NCBI RefSeq assembly: GCF_035943795.1
Contig: NZ_DASZBY010000008.1
Coordinates: 21,620-85,619, forward strand
Direction: 5' to 3'
DNA: 64,000 bases
Source of the DNA: Aliidongia sp035943795
GTDB lineage: Bacteria; Pseudomonadota; Alphaproteobacteria; ATCC43930; CGMCC-115725
Under the pieces are notes generated by a model, which saw only the letters and a list, made by a program, of their open reading frames with translations, did not search any database and was not told the origin of the DNA. The translations under genes and the position numbers were made by a program. How positions within the stretch are numbered: the stretch's first letter is position 1; every line of letters begins with the position of its first letter. Of the stretch, positions 1-8,492 are shown piece after piece.

Positions 1-72
1 ATGATGTATGTGCACGAGCCGTCATTCGACGCGCTCATGACCGATTTCCGCGCCCTGGTCGCGGGCACCTGA
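1..72 (+). CDS. 3' end of a gene entering from the left edge
   Basis: Frame 1 is open from the first base to a TGA at 70-72 and encodes 23 residues ending DFRALVAGT. The open frame continues to the window edge, so this is most simply the C-terminus of an upstream gene. It does contain ATG codons at bases 1 and 4, so a tiny start-to-stop ORF cannot be excluded. Too little is visible to name a family. In related bacteria the gene before DUF3126 is often an enzyme such as cysE, but these residues do not look like a CysE tail. Confidence 0.3.
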   Translation: MMYVHEPSFDALMTDFRALVAGT

Positions 73-155
73 TCGTTTTCCTTGAGGGAGCGGAGCCGTG
101 CCCGTGACGCGGGCGAGGGTCCCGGCAATGGTCAGCGCCAAGCCGCATCCCCAAA

Positions 156-164
156 TGCTATAGG
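156..164 (+). promoter_or_regulatory. possible extended -10 element before the DUF3126 gene
   Basis: The sequence TGCTATAGG has the TG-N-TATAnn shape of an extended -10 and lies 28 bases before the start codon at 193, inside the 120-base gap after the partial gene. No convincing -35 is visible at 16-18 bases upstream, so this is a weak call. Confidence 0.25.
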
Positions 165-192
165 ACCGGCCGTTTAGACGAGGACGAAGCTC

Positions 193-429
193 ATGAATCC
201 GACCGACATCGCCCGCGTGCAGGACTATCTGCGGCGCACCTTCGACAACAAGCGCATCTGCATCGATCCTCCCGCCAAGCGTAACGCTCCGGTCGAAGTG
301 CGCATCGGCGACGAGTTCCTCGGCGTGCTGCATCGCGACGAGGATGACGGCGAGGTCTCGTGGGCACTGCACATGACGATCCTGGAAGAGGATCTGCCGC
401 CGGCACCGGTCGCCCCGCCGCGGCGCTGA
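193..429 (+). CDS. DUF3126 family protein
   Basis: This 78-residue protein matches the DUF3126 pattern found almost only in Alphaproteobacteria: an N-terminal MNPTDIARVQDYLRRTF helix, then EVRIGDEFLGVLHRDEDDGE and a final strand-like segment. The family length is about 70-80 residues, so it is complete apart from an extra Pro-rich tail (PPAPVAPPRR). A GAGGA purine stretch sits about 8 bases before the ATG. No signal peptide or membrane segment is present, so it is likely cytoplasmic. The biochemical function of DUF3126 is unknown. It converges on the histidine kinase gene with a 6-base gap. Confidence 0.85.
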   Translation: MNPTDIARVQDYLRRTFDNKRICIDPPAKRNAPVEVRIGDEFLGVLHRDEDDGEVSWALHMTILEEDLPPAPVAPPRR

Positions 430-435
430 TCGCCT

Positions 436-2445
436 CTACACCAGCACGCGTTCCGGCGGCAGCAGGACAGTCACTACCGTTCCCCGTCCCGGTGCGCTGT
501 CAATGGTGAGCGCGCCGCCGTGCAGCTCGATCAGGCGTTGGGCGAGCGGCAATCCCAGGCCGGTGCCTTCGTAGCGACGGGACAGCGCGTTGTCGACCTG
601 CCGGAACGGCTGCAGCGCCACGGCGACCTCTTCCGCGCTCATGCCGATCCCGGTGTCGGCGATGCTGAGCGCGGTGCCGCCTGCCGCCGAGCGCGCGGCC
701 GAAATGACGATCGTGCCGCCCGGCTCGGTGAACTTGGTTGCGTTGGATAGCAGATTGAGCAGCACCTGGCGCATGCGCACGGGATCGAGGTTCATGGCCG
801 GCAGGCTTTCGGGAACCTCGACACTCAACGTCAGCTCGCCGGTGGCGACTTTCTCGCGCACGAACGGCAGGCAATCCTCGACCAGTGCCTCGATCGTCGA
901 CGAGCGCTCGTCGAGTTCCATCTGGCCCGCCTCGATCTTGGCAACGTCGAGCAACGCGTTGATGATCGCCAGCAGGTGCTGGCCGCTGTTGTGCATGTCG
1001 CGGGCATAGTCGACGTAGCGCGCCTGTCCCAGCGGGCCGAACAGCTCCGACTGCATGATCTCGGAAAAGCCGATGATGGCATTGAGCGGCGTCCGCAGCT
1101 CATGACTCATGTTGGCGAGGAACTCAGTCTTGGCGCGGCTCGCCTGCTGCGCCTGCTCCATGGTCCGCGACAATTCCTCCTCGCGGCTCTTCAACAGGGT
1201 GACGTCGACCAGCACGCCATCCCAAAGGATCGAGCCGTCCAACTGCAGAGTCGGCACGAAGCCGCCGCGCAACCAGGCGATGGCCCCGCTTTCGGCATGG
1301 ACGACCCGGAACGAGCACCGCCAAGGCTCCGCCGTTTTGCTGGCCTCGAGCGAGGTCAGGGTCACACCGGGCCGGTCGGCGGCATGGATCCTGCGGAACA
1401 GCTGCAAGGGATCGCCGATCACGGCCTCGGGCGACAAGCCGTAGAGATCGCGGACATGGTCGCTGATGAACGGCACCATGATGGTGCCGTCATCGTGGGT
1501 CCGCAATTGCAGCACCAGGCCGGGGATATTGCTGCAGAGATGGCGCAGCTGCGCCTCCCGGCATGCCAGGGCGTCGTTCAATTCCTGCAATTGCGCTTCG
1601 CGATGCTTCAGATCGGTGATGTCGACGCGGATGCTGGCGCAACCGCCCTCGGCCGTCCGGCGCTCCTCGACCAGCAACCAACGGCCGTCGGCCCGCAATT
1701 GCTCGTGCGACGCCTTCGGCGAGCGATGTTTTGTCAGGCGGTCCGCCCGCCATTCCTCCCAGGTCGACGTGTTGCTGAACAGGCCGGCATCCCAGATGCC
1801 GCGCCAGAGTTCGAGCAAGGGCGTGCCTGGGACCAGCAGATGCTCCGCTCCCTGCACCATCGCCCGATAGGCCTCGTTGCAGATGACGAAGCGGTCGTCG
1901 GCGTCGAACAACAGGAAACCGCCCGGAATGGTCTCGATCGCATCGCGCAGCCGCGCCTCGCTCCGGATCGCCTTGCGTTCGGAGGCTTCGGCCTTGCGCA
2001 GCGCCGCCGCCAGCCGGGCCTCGCGTTCGATCTCGCGAAAATACCAGACCCACCCGCAGACGCCTTCGGGCGAGCCGTCCAAGCTGCGGCCGCCGATTTG
2101 CAAGGTGCGGCCATCGGTCAGGCGGACGTGACGCGCCTCCAGCTCGCCTGGGCTGCTGCAATATCGTTCCGGGTCGCGCAGCGAGGCCACGATGCCGGAC
2201 GGGTCGACGACTCTGTTGCCGAAGCCCGCAAGCAGCGACAGGAAAGCGTCTTCGCCGGCCTCTTGGTCCGACAGGTGCCACATGTCGAGGAACCGGCGAT
2301 TGCGCGACAGGATCCGTCGATCCGCGCCGACGACCAGAACACCGCCAGAGGATGCATCCTCATAGGCCTTCAGGATCAGCGCCGGGAGCGCCGTCTCCGA
2401 GACATCGTCAGCCGAGCGCTGAGTTGATTCGCGTCCAAGATGCAT
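436..2445 (-). CDS. soluble PAS-domain sensor histidine kinase
   Basis: This 669-residue protein has three PAS-like regions (about 20-140, 165-280 and 295-420), a HisKA domain with the phospho-acceptor His448 in FLANMSHELRTPLNA, and an HATPase_c domain. The ATPase boxes are visible: N box LLNLLSNATKF, G1 DTGIGM and G2 GTGLGLPLAQ. No membrane segment or signal peptide is seen, so it should sense a cytoplasmic cue; short coiled-coil linkers (such as LRKAEASERKAIRSEARLRD) join the PAS units. There is no receiver domain and no response-regulator gene nearby, so it is an orphan whose partner lies elsewhere. The ATG at 2445 follows a weak GGAAC. The signal cannot be deduced from the sequence. Confidence 0.92.
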   Translation of the reverse strand: MHLGRESTQRSADDVSETALPALILKAYEDASSGGVLVVGADRRILSRNRRFLDMWHLSDQEAGEDAFLSLLAGFGNRVVDPSGIVASLRDPERYCSSPGELEARHVRLTDGRTLQIGGRSLDGSPEGVCGWVWYFREIEREARLAAALRKAEASERKAIRSEARLRDAIETIPGGFLLFDADDRFVICNEAYRAMVQGAEHLLVPGTPLLELWRGIWDAGLFSNTSTWEEWRADRLTKHRSPKASHEQLRADGRWLLVEERRTAEGGCASIRVDITDLKHREAQLQELNDALACREAQLRHLCSNIPGLVLQLRTHDDGTIMVPFISDHVRDLYGLSPEAVIGDPLQLFRRIHAADRPGVTLTSLEASKTAEPWRCSFRVVHAESGAIAWLRGGFVPTLQLDGSILWDGVLVDVTLLKSREEELSRTMEQAQQASRAKTEFLANMSHELRTPLNAIIGFSEIMQSELFGPLGQARYVDYARDMHNSGQHLLAIINALLDVAKIEAGQMELDERSSTIEALVEDCLPFVREKVATGELTLSVEVPESLPAMNLDPVRMRQVLLNLLSNATKFTEPGGTIVISAARSAAGGTALSIADTGIGMSAEEVAVALQPFRQVDNALSRRYEGTGLGLPLAQRLIELHGGALTIDSAPGRGTVVTVLLPPERVLV

Positions 2446-2540
2446 ATTGGGTTCCAGCGGGTCGCGGATCGTGACAGTTGAGCGACAGGGTAGAGCCCCG
2501 CTATGAAGCCAATCTTAAGGACGGATCGGAAAGGCCGCGT

Positions 2541-3026
2541 TCAGCCGGTCTTCGCATCCGTTTCGGCTTGCTTCAGCTTACGGCGAACCTCCGCCTCCAA
2601 CTGCCGCAACTGGCGATCGAAGCTCTCGATCCGCTCGAAACGCGCGCGCCGCTGCTTGGCGCTGCCCCGGCCCCAGAGCCGGCGAATGCTGAAATCGCCG
2701 GCGACGAACAGCAGGATCGTGCCCGAACCCAGCATGACGAGGGCCGCGATCCAGCCCCGGCTGCCGTCGAGCGCCATGACGCCGCCCCAGAACCCGATAG
2801 TGACCAGGGTGGACGACGCGACGAGCAGCAGCCGGCGCACGCTGACGTCCTTGCGGATCTCCGCCTTGCGCTGCTCGATCTCGGTGAACGAATTGATGAA
2901 CTCCGCCTTGGCCATGGCTTGCCAGGTCCGGAACGACACGCCGCGCACGGTGCGGCCATCCCGGATGAATTGCTCGAGCTTGCGGATGAGATAGTCGGCC
3001 CGGTCTTGTGGCGTCGGATCGCTCAT
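2541..3026 (-). CDS. small membrane protein with two TM helices, unknown family
   Basis: This is a 161-residue protein. Residues about 1-62 are charged and helical. Two hydrophobic segments follow (about 64-83, LLLVASSTLVTIGFWGGVMA, and 92-109, WIAALVMLGSGTILLFVAG). A basic, probably coiled-coil tail (about 115-155) contains FERIESFDRQLRQLEAEVRR. Both termini are predicted on the cytoplasmic side. I do not recognise the family. It lies 53 bases downstream of the DUF1003 gene on the same strand, and both proteins pair a short TM hairpin with a charged coiled-coil region, so they may be co-transcribed. The ribosome-binding site before the ATG at 3026 is weak. Confidence 0.7.
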   Translation of the reverse strand: MSDPTPQDRADYLIRKLEQFIRDGRTVRGVSFRTWQAMAKAEFINSFTEIEQRKAEIRKDVSVRRLLLVASSTLVTIGFWGGVMALDGSRGWIAALVMLGSGTILLFVAGDFSIRRLWGRGSAKQRRARFERIESFDRQLRQLEAEVRRKLKQAETDAKTG

Positions 3027-3079
3027 CTTCGAAGCCTAGCGGATTTATGGCTAACGAAAGGTTTCGATCGCTCCGTCGC

Positions 3080-3598
3080 CTATCTGTTGCTCAAGGCGAT
3101 CAGCGCCGCATGCGTTATCGCCAGTTGGCTTTCCAGGCCGCGGATGACGGTGACCATCTCTGCGAATTCCTTCTCGCGCAGCATGTCGAGCTTCTGGTGC
3201 AGCAGCTCGATCTCCAGCTCCGATTTGATGTTGATGTCATAGTCGTGCTGGGCCGATTCCCGGTCGATCGTGCCTTGGCGATTCTGGCTCATCATGATCA
3301 CCGGCGCCGTATAGGCGGCCTGGAAAGACAGAACCAGGTTGAGCAGGATGAAGGGGTACGGATCCCATTGCTCGACATAGGCCGTCACGTTCAGGAACAT
3401 CCAGATCACCAGGATCACGCTCTGGATGATGATGAATTTCCAAGATCCGACCGTGGCCGCCACCCCGTCCGAAACCCGTTGGCCGAGCGTCAATCCGTCG
3501 CTTGGCGCGGCCGCCCGATGCCGCCGACGCGCCTCCCTCAGGCGCAGCAGCATGCGCATTTCTTCGACCTGCAGGGGATGGATCAACTGATCGAGCAT
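3080..3598 (-). CDS. DUF1003 domain membrane protein
   Basis: This 172-residue protein has the DUF1003 core: the first TM segment WKFIIIQSVILVIWMFLNV, a second hydrophobic segment PYPFILLNLVLSFQAAYTAP, then VIMMSQNRQ...DR..AQHDYDINIKSELEI and a helical tail. The N-terminal 40 residues are charged and helical. The ATG at 3598 is preceded by GGAGAG at a spacing of about 7. DUF1003 proteins are inner-membrane proteins of unresolved function, often listed as putative cation-interacting proteins. It heads a likely two-gene unit with the next membrane protein. Confidence 0.88.
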   Translation of the reverse strand: MLDQLIHPLQVEEMRMLLRLREARRRHRAAAPSDGLTLGQRVSDGVAATVGSWKFIIIQSVILVIWMFLNVTAYVEQWDPYPFILLNLVLSFQAAYTAPVIMMSQNRQGTIDRESAQHDYDINIKSELEIELLHQKLDMLREKEFAEMVTVIRGLESQLAITHAALIALSNR

Positions 3599-3720
3599 CT
3601 CGTTCTCTCCGACGTTTGCATTCTCGCCGGAAGCTTAGCGAAATCGGCGAGCGACACACGTAATCGTTTCATGGCGGGCGGTGATTGACCGCGCGGCCGG
3701 TCGGACCGAGAATGGCGCCC

Positions 3721-4125
3721 ATGGGAACGATATTCGTCGCGCGCAGCGCGAGCCTCAGCGACTGGGCCTCAGACGTCGGCCTGTCCAAGCATGTCTTCAA
3801 ACTTGGCGTCACCGAGGACGACCCGAAGGGTCTAGTCGCGACCGGCTGGGCCGGCTTTCCGACCTGGGTCCTGCTGAAGCAGGCTCCAGCCAGCGAACTG
3901 ACTGAAGACGCCGCGATCGAAAAACTGGCGGCCAAAGTCAAGATGGTCGATCCGACGCTCTATCCCAAGATCAAGGGCGTGCGCGGCATCTTCAAGGTGA
4001 CACAGGCGCAGGTCGAGAACCACATCGTCGTCGCCCGGGCGCTGGAAGGCTCGACCGAGTTGCTGGCGCCGAAGCTGAAGCCGATCGACTACGCCGCCTT
4101 CATGATCCACAACGCCCTGCGCTGA
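3721..4125 (+). CDS. small protein of unknown function, faintly GIY-YIG/T5orf172-like
   Basis: From ATG 3721 this encodes 134 residues; an in-frame ATG at 3712 and further upstream starts are alternatives, because only a GAGA stretch about 9 bases upstream supports 3721. The N-terminal third (GTIFVARSASLSDW, then HVFKLGVTEDDPKGLV, then GFPTWVLLKQ) resembles the beta-strand pattern of T5orf172/GIY-YIG-like proteins, where a KxGxT element follows the first strand. The classic GIY and YIG tripeptides and the later Arg/Glu catalytic residues are not evident, so a nuclease role is not supported. The last 25 bases overlap the convergent GNAT gene. No membrane segment is seen. Confidence 0.7.
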   Translation: MGTIFVARSASLSDWASDVGLSKHVFKLGVTEDDPKGLVATGWAGFPTWVLLKQAPASELTEDAAIEKLAAKVKMVDPTLYPKIKGVRGIFKVTQAQVENHIVVARALEGSTELLAPKLKPIDYAAFMIHNALR

Positions 4126-4630
4126 GGTCGCGCGCGAACAGCTTGAGCGGCGGCTTGTCGGGTGCGGTCCGGACCATTCGCTCGAACGCGAGGCCGAGCC
4201 GCTCGAGCAGCCGGATCGAGCGAGCATTGTCCGGGTCCACGATCGCGAGGACGCGGGTCAGGCCGAGGTCGCCGGCGGCATGGGAGAGCGTTGCCTGTGC
4301 CGCTTCCATCGCATAACCCTGCCCGCGATAGACCGGGGAAAAGGCGAAGCCGATGTCGACATGATCGAGCGTGTCCCGTTTGATCAGGCCACAGAGTCCG
4401 ATCGGTGTGCCGCCGTCCTTCAGCTCGACCAGCCACAGCCCGAATCCCAACCGCTGGTACATGGCGATCGGGCCGTCCAGAATGTAGGACCGCGCATCGT
4501 CGAACGTCCGCACATTCCGGTCGCCGATGAAGCGCAGCCAGGACGGGTCGTTGACCAGCGCATGAATGAAGGGGGCGTCCTCGACGACGAGTTCGCGCAG
4601 GATGAGTCGGTCGGTTTCGAAAGGTGGCAT
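4100..4630 (-). CDS. GNAT family N-acetyltransferase (RimJ/RimL-like)
   Basis: This 176-residue protein begins MPPFETDRLILREL, the usual opening of RimJ/RimL-type acetyltransferases. It carries the acetyl-CoA site segment DIGFAFSPVYRGQGYAMEAA (RGxGxA-type) and a C-terminal DPDNARSIRLLERLGLAFE motif in which Asn-Ala-Arg-Ser contacts the cofactor in relatives. The ATG at 4630 is chosen because AAGAAGAG lies about 7 bases upstream; an in-frame TTG at 4654 is less likely. It follows the ABC permease gene by 28 bases on the same strand, so it may be at the end of that operon, although its substrate is unknown. Confidence 0.88.
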   Translation of the reverse strand: MPPFETDRLILRELVVEDAPFIHALVNDPSWLRFIGDRNVRTFDDARSYILDGPIAMYQRLGFGLWLVELKDGGTPIGLCGLIKRDTLDHVDIGFAFSPVYRGQGYAMEAAQATLSHAAGDLGLTRVLAIVDPDNARSIRLLERLGLAFERMVRTAPDKPPLKLFARDLSAGRCGS

Positions 4631-4658
4631 CAACACTCTTCTTGGGATTCTCAAGCCA

Positions 4659-5546
4659 TTACCGCCCGTATTTGTGGCCGACCAGCCAGTTGGCCCCGGC
4701 GGTCAGCAGCAGGGTGATCAGGATCAGGACGAAGCCGAGGCTGGCGCCGAACGGCCAGTTGGCGCGTTGCAGCACTTGATCGGCGACGACCGGCGCCATC
4801 ATTTGGAAGCTGGGACCGCCCAGCAGGACCGGGGTCGCATAGGCGTTCATCGACAGGATGAAGGACAGGACGCCGGCCGCCAGCAGGCCGGGCAAGGCCA
4901 GCGGCAGGGTGACCAGGCGCCAGGTCTCGAACGGTGTGGCGCCGAGGCTGAGCGCCGCCTCCTCCGCCCGGCGATCGATGCCCTCGATCACGCTGGACAG
5001 AGTGAGCACGACATAGGACAGGTTGACCGACACGATGCCGATGATGACGGCGGTCGGGGTGAACATGATGTCGAGCGGCGCATCGATCAGGCCCAGCGCA
5101 CCCAACAGCCCGTTGATGAGCCCCTGGCGGCTGAAAGCCACCATCCAGCCGGCGGCCCGCACAGCATTGCCTGCGAACAGCGGCAGTACGACGGCCAGCA
5201 GCAGCAGGCCCTTATGTCGGCTTTGGGTCCGCGCCAGGAACTGCGCCACCGGCCAGCCGACGATCAGGGTCAAGATCGTCACGCTGATCGACACGGTGAG
5301 GGTCAGGCCCAGCACATGGCGGTAGTACGGGTCGGTCGCGAGCGTCACGTAATTATCGGCCGTGAACGCCTCGACCATGAATTTTCCCGGCACGAAGCTG
5401 TTGAAGCTGTAGCGCAGCATCAGCAGCATCGGCAGGGCCAGGAAGACGAGCACGAGCAGGCTCGCGGGGGCCATCGCCCCCACGCGCCGCCATGCCGTCG
5501 CGCGGGCTGCGAGCGAGCTCAGGCCTTGAACTCCTTGTCCCACCAA
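4659..5546 (-). CDS. PotB-like ABC transporter permease
   Basis: This is a permease of about 295 residues with six hydrophobic segments and the EAA cytoplasmic loop (EEAALSLGATPFETWRLVTLPLALPGL) that docks on the ATPase. It belongs to the spermidine/putrescine (PotB/PotH) permease group. The start is uncertain: the frame opens with TTG 5546 and GTG 5543 (AAGGA nearby) inside the end of the binding-protein gene, while the first ATG is at 5474, just before TM1. It is the last transporter gene of the minus-strand unit that begins at the GntR gene. Together with 5519-8480 it forms a complete PotABCD-type importer, for which the locus suggests an imino acid or hydroxyproline derivative rather than a polyamine. 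Confidence 0.88.
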   Translation of the reverse strand: MVGQGVQGLSSLAARATAWRRVGAMAPASLLVLVFLALPMLLMLRYSFNSFVPGKFMVEAFTADNYVTLATDPYYRHVLGLTLTVSISVTILTLIVGWPVAQFLARTQSRHKGLLLLAVVLPLFAGNAVRAAGWMVAFSRQGLINGLLGALGLIDAPLDIMFTPTAVIIGIVSVNLSYVVLTLSSVIEGIDRRAEEAALSLGATPFETWRLVTLPLALPGLLAAGVLSFILSMNAYATPVLLGGPSFQMMAPVVADQVLQRANWPFGASLGFVLILITLLLTAGANWLVGHKYGR

Positions 5547-6565
5547 TCCTTGAGGGCGCCGTCGTTCTTGGCGAGATAGTCCTGGTCCTGGTTGATGTAG
5601 GTGACGTCCGCCGGGAAATCGATGCGGGCCTTGAGGTCGGCGGGAATGTCGACGTTGTTGACCGTCGGATTATAGCCCATGCCGCGGGCGAACTGGACCT
5701 GGGCCGATGGCTCCAGCAGCCCGTTCAGCCAGGCATAGGCGCCGTCCTTGTTGCGCGCGTTCTTGGCCATCACCTGGTCGGAGACGTAGAGCACGATGCC
5801 TTCCTTGGGGTTGGCCATCTCGATCGGAATGCCGGCGTTCTGCCACATGACCCCACGAGCCTTCCACATGATGCACATCCAGACCTCTTCGGTCTTGAGT
5901 GCCGACGCCATCGCCTCGTTGGTCGGGTAGATCTTGACGCCGGCCTTCTTCAGCTCCAGCAGCTTCGCCTTGCCAGGCTCGTAGTTCGACATGGTACCGC
6001 CGGAGATCATCGCGGCCGACTCGATGGTCGTCTGGTACTGGATGTCGATCACGCCGACCTTGCCGGCATAGGCCGGGTTCCACAGGTCGGCGTAGCTGGT
6101 GGGCTTGTCCTTCACGAACTTCGGGTTATAGAGGATGACCCGGCCGGTATAGATGTGCGGCACGGAATAGGGCGTGCGCAGCTTGTCGATCACATGGCTG
6201 AAATTCGGCATCTTCTTCAGGTCGAGCTCGGCCAGCGTATCGTTCTTCCACATTTCGTAGCTGCCGGAATGGGTCAGCGCCACCACGTCCATCGAGCCGC
6301 GCGGCAGCGGATGCTCGGCCAGCAGCTTGGTCTTGCGCGCAGTATCGAGGCCGCTGTCGAACACGATCTGATAGCCGATCGGCGCCATGATCGGCTGGGC
6401 GATATATTGATCCATCAGGTTCTGGTAGTCGCCGCCCCAGGTGCCGACGACGACCGGTCCGCCGGCCGCCTGGGCCTTGCCGACGAGGGCCGGTCCCAGC
6501 CCCGCGAGGGTTGCCCCCGCCCCCATGCCTTGGACGAAACGACGCCGTGTGATGCTTGCCGCCAT
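5519..6565 (-). CDS. Tat-exported ABC substrate-binding protein (PotD-like)
   Basis: This 348-residue protein opens with a twin-arginine signal: SITRRRFVQGMGAGATLAGL and a cleavage region near GKAQA. The mature part fits extracellular solute-binding protein family 1 of the polyamine/thiamine type (VVVGTWGGDYQNLMDQYI near the mature N-terminus). ATG 6565 is preferred over GTG 6574 because GGGAG lies 8 bases upstream. It sits 27 bases after the ATPase gene and overlaps the start region of the permease. In the periplasm it should capture the ligand. The neighbourhood of hydroxyproline catabolic genes points to hydroxyproline, a betaine of it, or a small Hyp peptide, but no binding residue proves this. 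Confidence 0.9.
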   Translation of the reverse strand: MAASITRRRFVQGMGAGATLAGLGPALVGKAQAAGGPVVVGTWGGDYQNLMDQYIAQPIMAPIGYQIVFDSGLDTARKTKLLAEHPLPRGSMDVVALTHSGSYEMWKNDTLAELDLKKMPNFSHVIDKLRTPYSVPHIYTGRVILYNPKFVKDKPTSYADLWNPAYAGKVGVIDIQYQTTIESAAMISGGTMSNYEPGKAKLLELKKAGVKIYPTNEAMASALKTEEVWMCIMWKARGVMWQNAGIPIEMANPKEGIVLYVSDQVMAKNARNKDGAYAWLNGLLEPSAQVQFARGMGYNPTVNNVDIPADLKARIDFPADVTYINQDQDYLAKNDGALKDWWDKEFKA

Positions 6566-6592
6566 GTTCAGCACTCCCGTTGGTTCTTGGGC

Positions 6593-7651
6593 TCAGGCCC
6601 CCGCCACACCCTCCGCACCGAGGCCGACGACGGCCTCCGGCGGAATTCCGACCCCGATTTCCCGACCCGGCTCGACCCCATCGAGCCAGCCGCCGCTCGC
6701 CTGTTCGACCACCAGCCGATCGCCGCCGGCCAGTTCGAGCGCCACCTCGGCGATCGGTCCCAGATAGGTCACCAGCGCCACACGGGCCGGCACCATGGCC
6801 GCGCCGGCCGTCGGCGCCAGGGTGATCGACTCCGGCCGGATCAGCACGGTCGCGGCCCGGTCGAGCGGCCGCGCTGCCGCCAGGGTCCAGCCGTTGCGGG
6901 TGGTGAAACTGTGGCCGGTGCCGGTGCCTTCCAGGAAATTGCCGCGGCCGATGAAGCTCGCGACGAAGCGGCTCGCGGGCTCGCGATAGAGCTGCTGGGG
7001 CGAGCCGATCTGTTCGACCCGGCCGGCATGCATCACCACCAGCCGGTCGCCCAGGCTCATCGCCTCGTCCTGGTCGTGGGTCACCAGAATGGTCGTGATG
7101 CCCAGCAGGCGCTGCAGTGCCTTCAGTTCCTGCCGCACTTCCAGGCGCAGTTTGGCGTCGAGCGCCGACAGCGGCTCGTCGAGCAGCAGGATGTCCGGCT
7201 CGATCACCAGGGCGCGCGCGATCGCGACGCGCTGCTGTTGCCCGCCGGACAGCTGTTTCGACGACCGGTCGGCAAACCCGTCGAGCCGGACCAGGCCCAG
7301 GGCGCGGGCGACCCGGGTCCTGATCTCCGCCTCCGGACGCTTGCGGCGCCGCAGGCCGAACGCGACGTTCTCGAACACCGAGAGGTGCGGAAACAGCGCG
7401 TAATTCTGGAAGACGACGCCGATGTTGCGCCGGTGCGGCGGATCGCGCGTGATGTCGCGGCCACTCAGCGAGACGCTGCCCTGGCTCGCCTCGACGAAGC
7501 CCGCGATCATGCGCAGCGTCGTGGTCTTGCCGCAGCCGGATGGGCCGAGCAGCACCAGGAACTCGCCCTGGGCCACGGTCAGCGACAGGGCGTCGACCGC
7601 GGCATGGTCGCCGTAGAGCTTGGTCAGTCGATCGAGGACGAGAGCGGTCAT
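6593..7651 (-). CDS. ABC transporter ATP-binding protein (PotA-like)
   Basis: This is a 352-residue ATPase with Walker A GPSGCGKTT (36-44), Q-loop VVFQNYALFPH, signature LSGGQQQRVAIARAL, Walker B DILLLDEPLSALD and switch His in LVTHDQDEA. A C-terminal TOBE/OB-like regulatory region (about 240-350) is typical of PotA/FbpC-type proteins that energise import. The ATG at 7651 lies 4 bases after the stop of the upstream permease gene, so translation is probably coupled. It powers the importer encoded by the flanking genes. Confidence 0.95.
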   Translation of the reverse strand: MTALVLDRLTKLYGDHAAVDALSLTVAQGEFLVLLGPSGCGKTTTLRMIAGFVEASQGSVSLSGRDITRDPPHRRNIGVVFQNYALFPHLSVFENVAFGLRRRKRPEAEIRTRVARALGLVRLDGFADRSSKQLSGGQQQRVAIARALVIEPDILLLDEPLSALDAKLRLEVRQELKALQRLLGITTILVTHDQDEAMSLGDRLVVMHAGRVEQIGSPQQLYREPASRFVASFIGRGNFLEGTGTGHSFTTRNGWTLAAARPLDRAATVLIRPESITLAPTAGAAMVPARVALVTYLGPIAEVALELAGGDRLVVEQASGGWLDGVEPGREIGVGIPPEAVVGLGAEGVAGA

Positions 7652-7655
7652 CGCC

Positions 7656-8480
7656 TCAGATCACCCGCGCCAGGCCGACGATCCGGTCGGTCGCGACCAG
7701 CCCGGCCCCGATCAACAGCACCTGCAGGGTCGAGACCGCGGCGATGGTCGGATCGGCTTTCCATTCGAGGTACTGCAGGATCGCGATCGGCAAGGTCGTT
7801 TCTCCAGGGGCTACCAGGAACAATGAGATTTCGAGATTGCCGAAGCTGACTACGAAGGCGAACAGCGCCGCCGCGATCAAGCCGGGCCAGATCAGCGGCA
7901 AGGTGACCCGCAGGATGACCACCCAGGCGCGCGCGCCGAGGCTGGCCGCCGCCTCCTCGATCGCCGGATCGAGCCCGACCAGGTTGGCGGTCAGCAGCCG
8001 GATGCACCACGGGATGGTCAGCAGCACGTGGGCGCCGACCAGTCCCGGCGCGGAACCGGACAAGGGCACGTCGGTCGCGATTTCGATCTGGATGAAGAAG
8101 ATGTAGAGCGCGGCCCCGATCACGATCGCCGGCACGATGAGCGGCGCCATCAGGAAATTCAGCAGCGCCTCGCGGCCGGGAAACCGTCCCCGCACCAGCA
8201 CCAGGCTCGCCGGCAGGCTGACCGCGAGTCCGACGGCGGTCGCGAGCACGGCGACCTCCAGGCTGAGGCCGAAACCGTCGACGAATTCCCGCTTGGCGAC
8301 GAGAGACGTGTACCAGCGCAGCGAATAGCCATCGGGCGGCAGCGACAGGATCTCGTTCGAAAAGAAGCTGAGCCACAGCACGAGCAGGATCGGCAGCAGC
8401 AGAAAGCCGAACCCGGCCCAGACGGCGGCGCCATAGGCAAGCCGTCCGAGCCGTTCGTGAAGCTGCGTGCCCCGGACCAT
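7656..8480 (-). CDS. PotC-like ABC transporter permease
   Basis: This is a 274-residue inner-membrane permease with six predicted TM segments and the EAA loop EEAAASLGARAWVVILRVTLPLIWPGL. It matches the PotC/PotI half of spermidine/putrescine-type importers. The ATG at 8480 is 12 bases downstream of the amidohydrolase stop codon and its own stop is 4 bases before the ATPase start, so it sits within one transcription unit. It would pair with the PotB-like permease at the distal end of the operon to form the channel. Confidence 0.9.
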   Translation of the reverse strand: MVRGTQLHERLGRLAYGAAVWAGFGFLLLPILLVLWLSFFSNEILSLPPDGYSLRWYTSLVAKREFVDGFGLSLEVAVLATAVGLAVSLPASLVLVRGRFPGREALLNFLMAPLIVPAIVIGAALYIFFIQIEIATDVPLSGSAPGLVGAHVLLTIPWCIRLLTANLVGLDPAIEEAAASLGARAWVVILRVTLPLIWPGLIAAALFAFVVSFGNLEISLFLVAPGETTLPIAILQYLEWKADPTIAAVSTLQVLLIGAGLVATDRIVGLARVI

Positions 8481-8492
8481 GAGCGATCGGCC

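Noticed and set aside
976..2427. 483-codon open frame on the + strand
   Set aside because: It lies entirely antisense to the histidine kinase, has the Arg/Gln/His-rich composition of GC-rich shadow frames and shows no domain.
5492..7849. 785-codon open frame on the + strand
   Set aside because: Antisense to the binding-protein, ATPase and permease genes of the first ABC operon, all of which have clear motifs; no recognisable protein pattern.
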